From Perkinsela sp. pyNocScin1 (Eukaryota > Euglenozoa > Kinetoplastea > Prokinetoplastida > Perkinselidae): 64,000 bases of DNA. The translations under genes were made by a program, and so were the position numbers. Shown in pieces: positions 45,839 to 55,294 of this stretch. Each line of letters opens with the position of its first letter. The first letter of the stretch is position 1. The notes below the pieces were generated by a model. It made no database searches. It was not told the origin of the DNA and was given only the letters and a program-made list of their open reading frames with translations. The stretch covers positions 1,054,001 through 1,118,000 of the forward strand of contig CAXHTR010000001.1 of NCBI GenBank assembly GCA_964019655.1, written 5' to 3'.

Positions 45839-47065
45839 CTAAGTCTCTGGGCGTGGGCCATCATCGTTCGCAATGGACTCAGGCACACCCCTGCTTCGCA
45901 TCGCGACGTGCAGTGCCTTGGCGACGTCGAGCGACTTCGCTTCGACGCATCGCTGAATGAGGGCATTGAAGACGCTGGTGTCCGGCTCTATGCGCTTGTG
46001 CACAAAGTTTGTGTTGTAGATACGAACGCAATCCTGCCAGCTGCACGCGTGCGTCGAGAAGTACGCAGCCCAGATGGCCGGCCGCCGCGCCATCTCGGGA
46101 AAGTGATCGTCAATGAAGTCCATCACCTGGAAAACCGATCCGCTGTTGCGCGTCCCGAGGTTGTGCAGCAGCAGGGCGAGCGTCTCTGCCCGCTTCTCAC
46201 CCTTGTCCTCTGGTAAAGCGTACTTTTGCGCCCCCTGCGCCTGGATGAGCTTCACAGAATCCAGCTGCGAGAAAAGTTTCATCGATATGCGCCAATAGTG
46301 TCCGGGCTGCTTTGACGCGCGCAGGAAGCCACGGAGCACTGCGTTCATACCAACGCGCACGCCGTTCCGCAGAATCTCCCTGTGGCAGCACAAGAAGGCA
46401 CCGCCGTCCCCGCGCGGGCACTTGCTGATGCAAATGTCTTCGAGCGACTCTAGGCTCCGCCCAAACAGCTTTCGCCGGCTGGGGTCGCTGTGCTTCCATA
46501 CGCCCGCCGAACACACCGCAAGCGCGTCGACCCAGGTCCGCTCCTGCCGCACGAACTCAAGGACAGCGCGCGAGCGGTACGCGAGAAGGACATCGGTGAA
46601 GAGCGTGTCGAGGAGCGCCATCTTCGCCTGCATACGATCGCTGGTGCGCGTCAACGCCGTGCAATCACTCAGTTCTGATGCTGTGGTGGCCTTGCTGGTG
46701 GGGTCTGGCCGCTCGTCGAGCGCTCGGCTCTGTTCGAAGATGTCCTGAATGTGCGGGACTTGGAGGAACTGCATTTTCGGGACTTGATCGAGTGGGACCT
46801 GCGCTACCTGGCCGATCTCCGCGTCCAGCCGGCGTGCGGCAGCGACTTCGTGCGCCGGTAGCCGCCAGCACCCAAACTTGATGGGGCGCCTGTTTCCATA
46901 TGCCACATCGGACGGTTTCATGCTGAACAGCGTCCCTGTGGTCTGCGGCGCGCTCTGCTGTGCCTTCGCATACGAATTCAAATAAAATGCCCGAGTAGTT
47001 TTGTCATATCGGCGGCTCATGAGAGGTATGGAGAGAGGAAGGAGAAAGCATCCATTGAAATACAT
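45839..47065 (-). CDS. pentatricopeptide-repeat (PPR) protein, likely mitochondrial
   Basis: 408 residues; an ATG 15 codons on (MSRRYDKTTRAFYLNSYAKA) gives a basic, Ser/Tyr-rich presequence. The C-terminal part carries a clear PPR unit (DTSVFNALIQRCVEAKSLDV followed by AKALHVAMRSRGV). Upstream helical pairs (CSWQDCVRIYNTNFVHKRI) have the 35-residue spacing of degenerate PPRs. PPR proteins bind organellar RNA; kinetoplastids have many, including mitoribosome-associated ones. Residues 200-260 hold several Cys (SKCPRGDGGAFLCCHREI), not a recognised finger. Confidence 0.72.
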   Translation of the reverse strand: MYFNGCFLLPLSIPLMSRRYDKTTRAFYLNSYAKAQQSAPQTTGTLFSMKPSDVAYGNRRPIKFGCWRLPAHEVAAARRLDAEIGQVAQVPLDQVPKMQFLQVPHIQDIFEQSRALDERPDPTSKATTASELSDCTALTRTSDRMQAKMALLDTLFTDVLLAYRSRAVLEFVRQERTWVDALAVCSAGVWKHSDPSRRKLFGRSLESLEDICISKCPRGDGGAFLCCHREILRNGVRVGMNAVLRGFLRASKQPGHYWRISMKLFSQLDSVKLIQAQGAQKYALPEDKGEKRAETLALLLHNLGTRNSGSVFQVMDFIDDHFPEMARRPAIWAAYFSTHACSWQDCVRIYNTNFVHKRIEPDTSVFNALIQRCVEAKSLDVAKALHVAMRSRGVPESIANDDGPRPET

Positions 47066-47137
47066 CGGTTTGTTGTTGGAAATGAAGAATTTTGGTTGTA
47101 AGACTCAATAAAAATGCACGTGGCATGCCTACGACGC

Positions 47138-48046
47138 TCATTTCCGCTTTAAAACTGGAGAAAAAAGTTGGTGGACTTCTGGCCCGTCCAGGGCAATTAT
47201 CTTCGTTTCTTTACGGGTCTGCCGTATGTTGACCTCGCGGAGTGAGTCCGGAATGTACATATTCACAAGAGCTATTGTCGAAAATTTGTTGCCTGACACG
47301 TCGAGCTGCGCGAGGAAGGGCGGCAGCATCGTGAGCCACAGCGTTCCCTCCATGTTGTTCGCTGTGAGATTGACCTCCTTAAGGCGGTGCGGCAGAGTTT
47401 GGAAGTCGACAGTCCCCGAGAGGTCGCACCGCATGATGCGCAGGGACACGAGTCGGCGCGGGAGTTTTCTCGTCTCGAGAGACTGCGAGGTGGTCTGCGA
47501 ATCGATGTGAATCGTTTGGAGGCAGGGCGGGAACCATTCGAGCGCAATGCTCGGGATCACGCACGCCTGTCTGCGCCAGACAATCTCCTTTATCACATCG
47601 CGCTCGCTCGTCACGCCCCTCCAGCAGCTGTAGAAGAGGTGGATCGGCTGGTACTCGAGGTCGTACGCCGGAGACCGCTGCATGAGGCCAAACGCCAGAA
47701 GCGCGTCCACCTGGGCGCGGCTCCAGCGGTCGACTAGCCACGTTCCCACCCCTTGATCGAAATCGTAACATGAGCCTTTTATGCTGCACATCGATATACC
47801 GCCGTCAGGGTCGTCGACGCGCCGATAGTAGCCGTGCACCTCTTGCGCGCCCGCTCCGCCACCCGGAAGGTGGTCAATGCGTATCAGTTTTTTCATGAGC
47901 GTTATCTGCCGATCGAGCATCTCTAGCTTCTTTTGGTCAAAGGCGGAAAGCGGTTTGCCCTGGCGGACCTCACAGCAGGCAATCGGGGCGGTCGCGGATA
48001 GAATACTGAAAAGCATCTGGACAGTAAAATATGCGGAAGTGGACAT
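47138..48046 (-). CDS. secreted LRR family protein 6
   Basis: 302 residues from the ATG at 48046; the frame extends upstream without an ATG. Leader MSTSAYFTVQMLFSILSAT ending ACCEV looks like a cleavable signal peptide. An N-terminal domain of about 100 residues precedes the cap SCWRGVTSE. Repeats include LPRRLVSLRIMRCDLSGTV and LPHRLKEVNLTANNMEGTL. Adjacent to, and co-directional with, the next family member 61 bases away: a tandem pair. Confidence 0.7.
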   Translation of the reverse strand: MSTSAYFTVQMLFSILSATAPIACCEVRQGKPLSAFDQKKLEMLDRQITLMKKLIRIDHLPGGGAGAQEVHGYYRRVDDPDGGISMCSIKGSCYDFDQGVGTWLVDRWSRAQVDALLAFGLMQRSPAYDLEYQPIHLFYSCWRGVTSERDVIKEIVWRRQACVIPSIALEWFPPCLQTIHIDSQTTSQSLETRKLPRRLVSLRIMRCDLSGTVDFQTLPHRLKEVNLTANNMEGTLWLTMLPPFLAQLDVSGNKFSTIALVNMYIPDSLREVNIRQTRKETKIIALDGPEVHQLFSPVLKRK

Positions 48047-48107
48047 CAGTAAAATGTGCAATGATTCAAGATAGTCAGCATGCGTGGGGCCCAATACGGA
48101 AATCTGC

Positions 48108-48923
48108 TTAGCTTATGAGAATCTTCTCGCTCGCGCACGTTTCGTCGACACAGATGACCTCAATGTTTGCGTTTCTCTCAAAGTAGGCGGCCTTTAGGTC
48201 TTTCGGGAGAGTTTGGTTTGCCACAACAACCGCTTCGACCTCGTTTTCGGATAGGTAGATTTTATGGAGCGTCGTGGGCAAGTGAATGAGCCAGACGGCG
48301 CCGGAAATCGCATTCCTCCGCAGATCAATTTCGAGCAATTGTCTTGGGAGGTGCATGAAATCAACTGGGCCGGAAAGGTTGCAGCCCACGAGGGCAAAGT
48401 TCTGTATGCTTTTGGGGAGCTGGCGCGTGACGAGACGCCCTATGGTGCGCTGGCCGCGCATGTGCACCTGCTCGACGGTGCCAGGGAGCCACCCGATGTG
48501 CACGTTCGTACACGAGACGTACGTGTTCCAATCAATTTTCACGACGAGCTTGGGGGCGCACGTGACGCCCACCCAAGCGCATGCGAAGAGCTTCCGCTCG
48601 TCGTACTCGATGTCCCAGTAGCGCTTGTCCCGCACAAGGCCAGCGTCAATCAGCTGGTCGATTTGCGCGTTCGCCCACGCATCCTCGAGCCATAGCCGGT
48701 CCTTACTGGGCACCCCGACTTCACAGCGATCACAGACAGATGCGCCTTGAGGCGTAATTTCGACGGCATAGCCATGCAGCTTTTTTACACTTGGCCCTAG
48801 GGCGGTGTCTACGCCAACGAGGTTCTTCATGGCCATCGCCTGGTACATAAGTACATCGTGGCGCCTTCGCATGCGGCTGTCTGCGGCATCGGATACGCAC
48901 GCGATGGCATGGCAGAAAAACAT
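48108..48923 (-). CDS. secreted LRR family protein 7
   Basis: 271 residues. Short leader MFFCHAIACVSDA. The N-terminal domain shares its layout with the neighbouring member (W-x-x-A-Q-I/V-D helix, then an acidic DIEYDER stretch), followed by the cap CAWVGVTC. Repeats include LPKSIQNFALVGCNLSGPV and LPRQLLEIDLRRNAISGAV. Diverged tandem paralogue of the gene at 47138-48046. Confidence 0.7.
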   Translation of the reverse strand: MFFCHAIACVSDAADSRMRRRHDVLMYQAMAMKNLVGVDTALGPSVKKLHGYAVEITPQGASVCDRCEVGVPSKDRLWLEDAWANAQIDQLIDAGLVRDKRYWDIEYDERKLFACAWVGVTCAPKLVVKIDWNTYVSCTNVHIGWLPGTVEQVHMRGQRTIGRLVTRQLPKSIQNFALVGCNLSGPVDFMHLPRQLLEIDLRRNAISGAVWLIHLPTTLHKIYLSENEVEAVVVANQTLPKDLKAAYFERNANIEVICVDETCASEKILIS

Positions 48924-49051
48924 TTGAGCGATTCAAAAAGTAATCGGATATTTAGAATCCCAACCCAGCCTTCTCTAATCGAAAAAGTGTAATCAACGCA
49001 TCATCCTTTTCTCCTTCTACGTTTTATAAAACACTCCTAATCGTGCAGTCA

Positions 49052-50080
49052 CTATGGGTCAATACCGAATACTCGTGAAGAGAGCGCGCCGATGGCGTAA
49101 CTGATCGCTGCCACGACGCACCCAGTGAAGAGCATGACGGTCCCTGCGTACAGCATGCTCATGTTGGTGAGTCTGCCCTTGATCGTGCCGAGCGAGAACA
49201 AACTTATTGCGGTCAACGCACACGCAAGAATGAATGTGCGGGTGTCGCCGCGCCCTGTGAGGTACGCCAGCAACGGGATCGAGCCGAATAGAAAGAAAGA
49301 GATGAAAATAACTACCCCTTGACGAATTGGTCGGCTCGAGGCACCCTCCTCGATGTCGCTGCTCAGCAGCTCAAGCTCTTCTGCCATCATGATGTCCACG
49401 AATACTTTTTTGTCCTTCGAAATGATGTCGACGACGGTTTTTGCGTCCTCCTCAGACAGCCCCTTTTTGACGTAGATCTCCACCATCTCCTTCTTCTCAC
49501 CCTCGATGTGGTTCTCAACCTCCCACTCTTCGCGCTTCCGCTCGGCTCGAATGTGGTCGAGCTCCGCGCTGGAGGACATGTACTCCCCAAACCCCATAGC
49601 AAAAGCGTCTGCGAGGTTATTCGCAAAGCCAAGAACAAGAATTGTGTTGCTGATGGCCTTTTGGTTGTCGCCGTATCCCCCTTGCGCGGCCGTGATGATC
49701 GCAAACGTTGTCAATATGCCGTCGAGTGCACCGAAAACGATGGCCTTGATGTAGTCTGAGCCGACGCCTCCATGCTGTTCCGCCATAGAGAGCTCATGGA
49801 CCTTCTTCGATGCATCGGGGTCAAGGGCCTGAAAAGCAGATCGCGCACGTTGGGAGCGTCCACTGCCAAAGAATGAAAAAATACTTGATATAAGCGTGAA
49901 TTTTTTGCAAAAGCGCTGACGAAATGTCTGGTGGCGACGCGGCGCGATAAGTGGTGACTCAGCTGTTGCAGGCGTCGGCTTTGGGGAAAGATCGACGGCA
50001 GCCTCGTTTGACAAGGGCGTAGAGCTTGAATATTCGCTCATAATGTGCTCTTCAGCCTCCAAAGACGGGAACTCACTCAT
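49052..50080 (-). CDS. CCC1/VIT1-family vacuolar iron/manganese transporter
   Basis: 342 residues. Family features: KAIVFGALDGILTTFAIITA (first membrane helix with the conserved DG), NTILVLGFANNLADAFAMGF, GEYMSSSAELDH, then the Glu-rich cytosolic metal-binding helices (EEWEVENHIEGEKKEMVEIY) and three C-terminal membrane helices (GVVIFISFFLFGSIPLLAY among them). Loads Fe2+ or Mn2+ into vacuoles or acidocalcisomes in exchange for protons. A 100-residue N-terminal extension is poorly conserved. Confidence 0.88.
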   Translation of the reverse strand: MSEFPSLEAEEHIMSEYSSSTPLSNEAAVDLSPKPTPATAESPLIAPRRHQTFRQRFCKKFTLISSIFSFFGSGRSQRARSAFQALDPDASKKVHELSMAEQHGGVGSDYIKAIVFGALDGILTTFAIITAAQGGYGDNQKAISNTILVLGFANNLADAFAMGFGEYMSSSAELDHIRAERKREEWEVENHIEGEKKEMVEIYVKKGLSEEDAKTVVDIISKDKKVFVDIMMAEELELLSSDIEEGASSRPIRQGVVIFISFFLFGSIPLLAYLTGRGDTRTFILACALTAISLFSLGTIKGRLTNMSMLYAGTVMLFTGCVVAAISYAIGALSSRVFGIDP

Positions 50081-50115
50081 TATGGTAACTACTCAAGGTG
50101 TAAATACAGGTGCAT

Positions 50116-50424
50116 ATGTCCGTCAACAAGAAAACAAGGCACGCAGAATACGATGCAAAAAGAGATCAAAGTTCAGTTGAAGAAGTCATCATACGAAATC
50201 TGAATAGCGTATATTTGAATCATCATGACGGAAGCTGGCGCAAGCACCAACGGGAAATGGAAAAGTTATGGCCAATAAAGCCAAAAAAGGGGGAGCCACA
50301 AGATTTTAAAAGCTCGCATGACATCTACTTCATCCTAAATGTAAGCGCGCATGTGTGCACGCAGATCAAAGAAGTAATCATGAGCATCACTGAGATTTCT
50401 GCGACTTCGCTACTCCGGGAATAA
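50116..50424 (+). CDS. possible small gene, opposite to its array
   Basis: 102 codons from ATG (MSVNKKTRHAEYDAKR), charged, ending MSITEISATSLLRE. It lies between two minus-strand genes and overlaps the 3' end of one by 38 bases. Nothing recognised. If real it breaks the one-direction rule of the surrounding array; it may be a chance frame. Confidence 0.3.
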   Translation: MSVNKKTRHAEYDAKRDQSSVEEVIIRNLNSVYLNHHDGSWRKHQREMEKLWPIKPKKGEPQDFKSSHDIYFILNVSAHVCTQIKEVIMSITEISATSLLRE

Positions 50425-51229
50425 AGTACTCGAGGGTGAGGTGGGACTTGCCCTTTCGGGTCATTTTCTTCCATCGAACATACTCCCCATTTCGAACGTC
50501 ATTCGCCGAAAGATACGCTGGGTGCTTTATTTCGAGTGCAGCGCATTCTGTCTCCTCTACGTCAGAAGGGGACAACAAGACAGGTATATCTTCGTGGCAA
50601 TACGCGCAACGGGCGCTGTATGTATGATCTACCTTTTCATGAACACTCTTGCTCTCAGAATTCGCTGTGAAGATACCCAGCACTGGGTCAAAGCTTGCGA
50701 TCACAGGCATCCATTCTATGTACCCTTCCTCATTCGATTTGGACTCTTTTTTGAGGGACTTAAAGGCATTTTTGTCAATGAATATTTGGATGTAATGTGA
50801 CTTATCAAAGCTTGCGCATGCAAAAGTGTCACGGGTTATATCGCTGAAGCGAATAAAGCAGGTGAGGGTCAAATTTTTCTCAATCGATCGATTGCTGCAG
50901 CACAGAAGTGTGACGGATGCTGAAATCGGGTATTCTGTACGACCTTCTGATCGAACAGTCAAATTGTCCTGCGTAACAGCATGTGAATCTGTCGACTTAT
51001 GGCCCCATGCAACGTCGTTCAAGCCAATGACGACCCCATTGCTTTCAGTAAAGCGTCGCCGCCGAAGCTTAGCGAGGACAGCATCATGGACGATTTTCCA
51101 GTTTTCAGGACAAGCTGCTTCCCTCTCCCAAGGGCGAAGAAGCACCGTGGTCTCAACCACTGCTGAGCATAGATAACTACCGTTGCTGTCAACAGAAACC
51201 TGTGGACCATTCGTTGACAGTATCATCAT
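50387..51229 (-). CDS. hypothetical protein with CxxC
   Basis: Not recognised. 280 residues in a co-directional array. The central part is rich in beta-type sequence (YPISASVTLLCCSNRSIEKN, CFIRFSDITRDTFACASF). A CAYCHEDIP motif near residue 209, with one more Cys downstream, could form part of a metal site. The tail is basic. No signal peptide. Confidence 0.6.
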   Translation of the reverse strand: MMILSTNGPQVSVDSNGSYLCSAVVETTVLLRPWEREAACPENWKIVHDAVLAKLRRRRFTESNGVVIGLNDVAWGHKSTDSHAVTQDNLTVRSEGRTEYPISASVTLLCCSNRSIEKNLTLTCFIRFSDITRDTFACASFDKSHYIQIFIDKNAFKSLKKESKSNEEGYIEWMPVIASFDPVLGIFTANSESKSVHEKVDHTYSARCAYCHEDIPVLLSPSDVEETECAALEIKHPAYLSANDVRNGEYVRWKKMTRKGKSHLTLEYFIPGVAKSQKSQ

Positions 51230-51341
51230 GAATAATCAAACGCTGAAAAAATGCGCAGACAGTATCTGAACCATTTCCGCAGTGAACAAACTATACATCC
51301 TCATGTCTCCTGACAAAAGTACCATGAGTCAAGAATACCGA

Positions 51342-53576
51342 TTACAGTTTATAGGATCTTCGCCGAATGAAAGACTTATACTCAAAGGACAAAAATTCGC
51401 ATTGTAGTATATCCGTGATGTCATCTTTCGGATCTTCTGCCGGGAAAGAAAAGATCGTGAGGTTGTCTTGCAGAAATGAGTGAAGATCATTAATCTGATC
51501 GTCCTCTTGCTGATCTTTGATTGCTTGGGTGTCGATGCACGTCGCCAAAATTGCAGTCTCAAGCCTGAGTATTTTAGAACAAATAGACGCAAACCATTCT
51601 TCCGCGACTGTGGCAAATGCGATGGAGGACTTTTCGATTGACAGACCTACTAATGAAAGCAATACATGGCAAACCACGCTGGCGTCCCCGTGTTTGATGG
51701 GCTTTGGAAACTGAATATTGTCAGTACCCTCCATAAAGCACTTTTGAACACTCTCAAGATCACTTTGTGATCGTATTCTTCGTCGGAAAATGCCGAGAAG
51801 GCTTGCTATTCGCATGAATACGGAAATGGTAAGACCTTCGTCTAATTTTACGAGGCCTATGTATGTTGACACAGTTTGGTAAAGCTGATTTGAGGATGAT
51901 GTCCATGTACTGCGCCAAAGGTGAATATCCATAATGCGTTGAAGACTGCATTGCATCGCAGTGCGGTTGAGAGATACAAGGTTTTCCCATCCTTCGTGAT
52001 GGGAAATTAAATACCGGCGAAATTGCACCTGAATTGCGTTTTGAATGCATGACTTTGACCCGAAAACTTCAACAGCAGCAGAGACCTCGTTCATAAAAAG
52101 CTCATAGTTGTCTCCGAAACGCACGAACATGCGCTCGAAAAGCTCAGCATAAAACGTGCTCTTGTTCACAGTGATCGAAAAGAGTGGATATGCGTACTTC
52201 GTGAGGCTTTTTACACCAGCAGTGATTGCATCGAACGTTTGAATGGTTTCGAACAGCCTCATTTTGAGATTGTCAAAATATTCGAGAGCACTGGTGTTCA
52301 AAGGGTTGGTTTCGTCAATATTGAGCGAAAGCCAGTGAACGCACTGATTCAGAACAGCAAGATAGCATGCTTTAACGTTGATAGCGTACTCTTGACCCTC
52401 CCGACTATTGTATGGATCAAATTCTAGGAACATTTCATCGGCTGATAGTTCAAAAGAGTGATCTTCGGCTCTATCGCGCCCAAAGATCTTCATGAACTTA
52501 TCGGCAAGAATACGTGTGATTTTGATTGCATAGGTTTGCCTTTGAGTACTCATCATTGTCTCAGCAAGACTAAGGTCCAATATCTCTTCGATACATATGT
52601 CGAAGAAGGCATGCCTGTCACTTTGGATGCGATTCCTTCTATCAGGAATATGTCTTGTGTATTTATCGTAAATTTCTTTGAGTGTAGGCGTATCGTCCAT
52701 ACCTGGCTTATGGTCTCTTATGAAGGATAAATAACCGGTGATCCAGGAGCCTACGTTAAGATGACCGTCACAAACAATCGTCGCTAAACTTTCTTCCGAC
52801 TTACTCAGAAGAAATTCAAAGACATTTTTGATAGCTCTCTGACACAACTCAAATTTTTTATCGAATACGGAATCCAGTGAGCGCACCAGTTGAAGAAGCG
52901 AGTCACGAGCGTTTGTGCGGTGTATTGGGGGGATTTTATCCTCAACACAGCACTGAAGAGCATCCAATAAGCATGATGCGATGGGATAAGCAAGATCTTG
53001 TTTATCAGAGCTCATGGGATCAAATATTTTCTTGAACATACATGCAAGGCAACGTTGTGCGACTTCTGAGGATCGACACAAAACGGCTTTGTAAAGAATT
53101 GAAGTCAGCTCATTTTCTGCAAGCTTATCGCTGACATGCGCGACCTCTACGCATGAGCGATACCAAATCTGAAATTGAGATGAAGACACTCGATCACTCT
53201 TCATCTCGAGATTCTCTCTCATCAATGATATAGACGGTGACATCATCTCCGCAAAGTCAGTCAGCTGGAGCAGCGCAATCGACAATTGCAGTGGGCCAAC
53301 CATGCTCGGCAAGGTACCATGATCACTCGCATGCAATGCACTCGTTAGTTTCCTCAAAGTTTCTGACACGAACGCTTCACGATAAGTACCGAGATCAGTT
53401 GAGCTCTTGCATGAGGAAAATAAGACTTGAGACAAGTCACAGCTCTTCGATGGCCATTCATTGCACTCAAAAGTCATTTGATCAGAATGACGTTGCAGAT
53501 GCATATCAGCGTAAAAACGCATCGTTTTGCGAACAAAGTCCTCAAATTCTTCTTTTGCTACTGTTTCTTCGCTCAT
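51342..53576 (-). CDS. hypothetical helical-repeat protein, 744 aa
   Basis: Not recognised. From the first ATG (53576) it is 744 residues, almost entirely amphipathic helices with scattered Cys and Trp, as in HEAT/ARM-type or karyopherin-like solenoids. No catalytic motif, membrane span or zinc finger. AT-rich coding like its neighbours. Confidence 0.6.
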   Translation of the reverse strand: MSEETVAKEEFEDFVRKTMRFYADMHLQRHSDQMTFECNEWPSKSCDLSQVLFSSCKSSTDLGTYREAFVSETLRKLTSALHASDHGTLPSMVGPLQLSIALLQLTDFAEMMSPSISLMRENLEMKSDRVSSSQFQIWYRSCVEVAHVSDKLAENELTSILYKAVLCRSSEVAQRCLACMFKKIFDPMSSDKQDLAYPIASCLLDALQCCVEDKIPPIHRTNARDSLLQLVRSLDSVFDKKFELCQRAIKNVFEFLLSKSEESLATIVCDGHLNVGSWITGYLSFIRDHKPGMDDTPTLKEIYDKYTRHIPDRRNRIQSDRHAFFDICIEEILDLSLAETMMSTQRQTYAIKITRILADKFMKIFGRDRAEDHSFELSADEMFLEFDPYNSREGQEYAINVKACYLAVLNQCVHWLSLNIDETNPLNTSALEYFDNLKMRLFETIQTFDAITAGVKSLTKYAYPLFSITVNKSTFYAELFERMFVRFGDNYELFMNEVSAAVEVFGSKSCIQNAIQVQFRRYLISHHEGWENLVSLNRTAMQCSLQRIMDIHLWRSTWTSSSNQLYQTVSTYIGLVKLDEGLTISVFMRIASLLGIFRRRIRSQSDLESVQKCFMEGTDNIQFPKPIKHGDASVVCHVLLSLVGLSIEKSSIAFATVAEEWFASICSKILRLETAILATCIDTQAIKDQQEDDQINDLHSFLQDNLTIFSFPAEDPKDDITDILQCEFLSFEYKSFIRRRSYKL

Positions 53577-53656
53577 TGTTAGCTTCAATATATATGCAAA
53601 TGTATACCGCACACTTATTCAAAGAATTTTGTTAGGCTCAGATGGTGGATGAAATC

Positions 53657-54454
53657 TTATTGGACATCATAGGCCACCCGTAGAACATTTCCTTTACATT
53701 CCAATTTACGAATGATCATTGATTGGACCTCGTCTACATTTTGGCAATGTGTTCCTCCGCACAAAATTTCTCGTCGATATCCTTCAATCCACATGACGCG
53801 AGTCGTCTTACCGAAATCATCAGGATCCCCATGAAGCGCTTCAATTCTGACTCTTCCGCTGCCTCGAATGATTTCAGAGCACTTACGCTGAATGTCTTCA
53901 ATCAGAAGTTCTTTATTACGCCTATTTTGTGCTGAATTTCCGGTGATATTCTCGATTCTTCCTCTATACTCGACAGATGATTTGCCAGGATAATGCATGG
54001 CTTTCATAACCGACAAATCGTTTCCGTACCCAAGTTCATCTAGCAAAACTATGTCAAGAATGTGACCAGCAGTGTGTAATCGATTATGCAGATTTCTCCT
54101 GTCCACATCAATTTGTAACTGAACTTCACTGCCTGTATCAATTTCAAACATAAAATTCGTATCATGAACATGTTTATCATCCCATGAAACGACTCCTTCA
54201 TGGAAAACTTTCCCTGAATCTTTACACTTGGTCACATTGTGTATGATACATTTCCAATCCGCTGTGCTGATAGAGCCAATATCATGGAGTTGCCCTCCAC
54301 CAGACGGATAAAAACATGTTGCATCTGTTTCGATTATCACCCTCTGACCTTCTTGAGTGCTAGTAAGCTCGCTTTCTATTAATTTAGCACTAACTACTCG
54401 AGCTTTCAATGTATGGCAGTTTTTATTCCATAGATGTTTCAGAACTGTAGCCAT
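53657..54454 (-). CDS. AlaX-type alanyl-tRNA editing protein
   Basis: 265 residues. Stand-alone homologue of the AlaRS editing domain, which removes Ser or Gly from mischarged tRNA-Ala. Visible: DATCFYPSGGGQLHDIG (family TxFYPxGGGQxxDxG), the zinc motif HTAGH (HxxxH) and the second zinc part CGGTHC. The order (N-terminal barrel, then HxxxH, then CxxxH) and length fit AlaX type II. First gene of its array at the divergent switch. Confidence 0.9.
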   Translation of the reverse strand: MATVLKHLWNKNCHTLKARVVSAKLIESELTSTQEGQRVIIETDATCFYPSGGGQLHDIGSISTADWKCIIHNVTKCKDSGKVFHEGVVSWDDKHVHDTNFMFEIDTGSEVQLQIDVDRRNLHNRLHTAGHILDIVLLDELGYGNDLSVMKAMHYPGKSSVEYRGRIENITGNSAQNRRNKELLIEDIQRKCSEIIRGSGRVRIEALHGDPDDFGKTTRVMWIEGYRREILCGGTHCQNVDEVQSMIIRKLECKGNVLRVAYDVQ

Positions 54455-54751
54455 TAGATTGGGTGAAATTTAAGACAACAAATGAAGTTTAGTTTTCAGC
54501 GGTTAAGGAAAAATTGATATTCATCACGGTAATCCGAACTCAGCAATGCGTCAGTCTTTTCTGAAGTTATAGAAGACTCAGCATTTTTCCGCGAAAAAGC
54601 GGAAAGGATTGCTTCCATTACTTCGTGCGATATTTATAATATCAATTTCTTCCACTCTTCATCATATATCTCGACGAATAATGCGTTACGTCATCATGTG
54701 AAGTCTGAGATATCGTAAGTCATTTATTTTTGCGTCTTGTATTTATACAAA
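54455..54751. promoter_or_regulatory. divergent strand-switch region (putative Pol II start)
   Basis: 297 AT-rich bases between divergently transcribed genes. Contains a perfect hairpin at 54586-54605. No other element recognised. Confidence 0.35.
54586..54605 (+). other. perfect hairpin in divergent switch
   Basis: TTTCCGC-gaaaaa-GCGGAAA, 7-bp stem, 6-base loop. Confidence 0.35.
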
Positions 54752-55189
54752 ATGTTGAATGATATAAAAATCACACATGAGAAGATCGCAGAACTCAAAG
54801 AGGCCTTCAGAAGTTTCGATAAGGACGATAATGGCAGACTGGGGGTCGAGGAGCTCATCTCGACGCTTAAAGGTATAGGAAGAAATCCGTCAAGTGCGGA
54901 TGAAGAAACATTTTTACGCAAAGTTCTCCCAGATTCGCGTGAAACGATCGATTTTCCTACGTTCGCAACCCTAATGGGCGAAGCATTCACAACACAGAAG
55001 ATGCATGATCTCATTTCAGAAAGCTTGAATGCTCTGTCCAACGAAACTGGTAAGAAGATGTGTGCAAAGGAACTTCAAAACCTCCTTTCAACGAATGGAA
55101 AGCAACTAAGTGAGAAAGAAGCTCAAGCCTTGCAAAATGGCAGTGGACTTGGATCAATACAAGAGGTGCTGATGCATGGAAAAATGTGA
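54752..55189 (+). CDS. calmodulin/light-chain-like EF-hand protein
   Basis: 145 residues from the first ATG. EF-hand 1 is canonical (DKDDNGRLGVEE in helix context AFRSFDKDDNGRLGVEELI). The others are degenerate: the second has ETIDFPTFATLM without a proper loop, and the third and fourth lack acidic ligands. One working Ca2+ site plus calmodulin length fits a myosin light chain or a divergent centrin/calmodulin relative. Confidence 0.75.
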   Translation: MLNDIKITHEKIAELKEAFRSFDKDDNGRLGVEELISTLKGIGRNPSSADEETFLRKVLPDSRETIDFPTFATLMGEAFTTQKMHDLISESLNALSNETGKKMCAKELQNLLSTNGKQLSEKEAQALQNGSGLGSIQEVLMHGKM

Positions 55190-55294
55190 ATACCGGTGAG
55201 TCCCATGAGTATAATTTAGCTGATCCAAGAAGGCTGTGTGATGTTTACGAAATCGCTTACTTTCACTTATTTCAATCTTTGTACGCTTCATAAC

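Noticed and set aside
50185-50245. Minus-strand ATGATGA twice followed by CTGA, snoRNA-like
   Set aside because: C to D distance of about 54 bases is too short, there is no terminal stem, and no recognisable guide.
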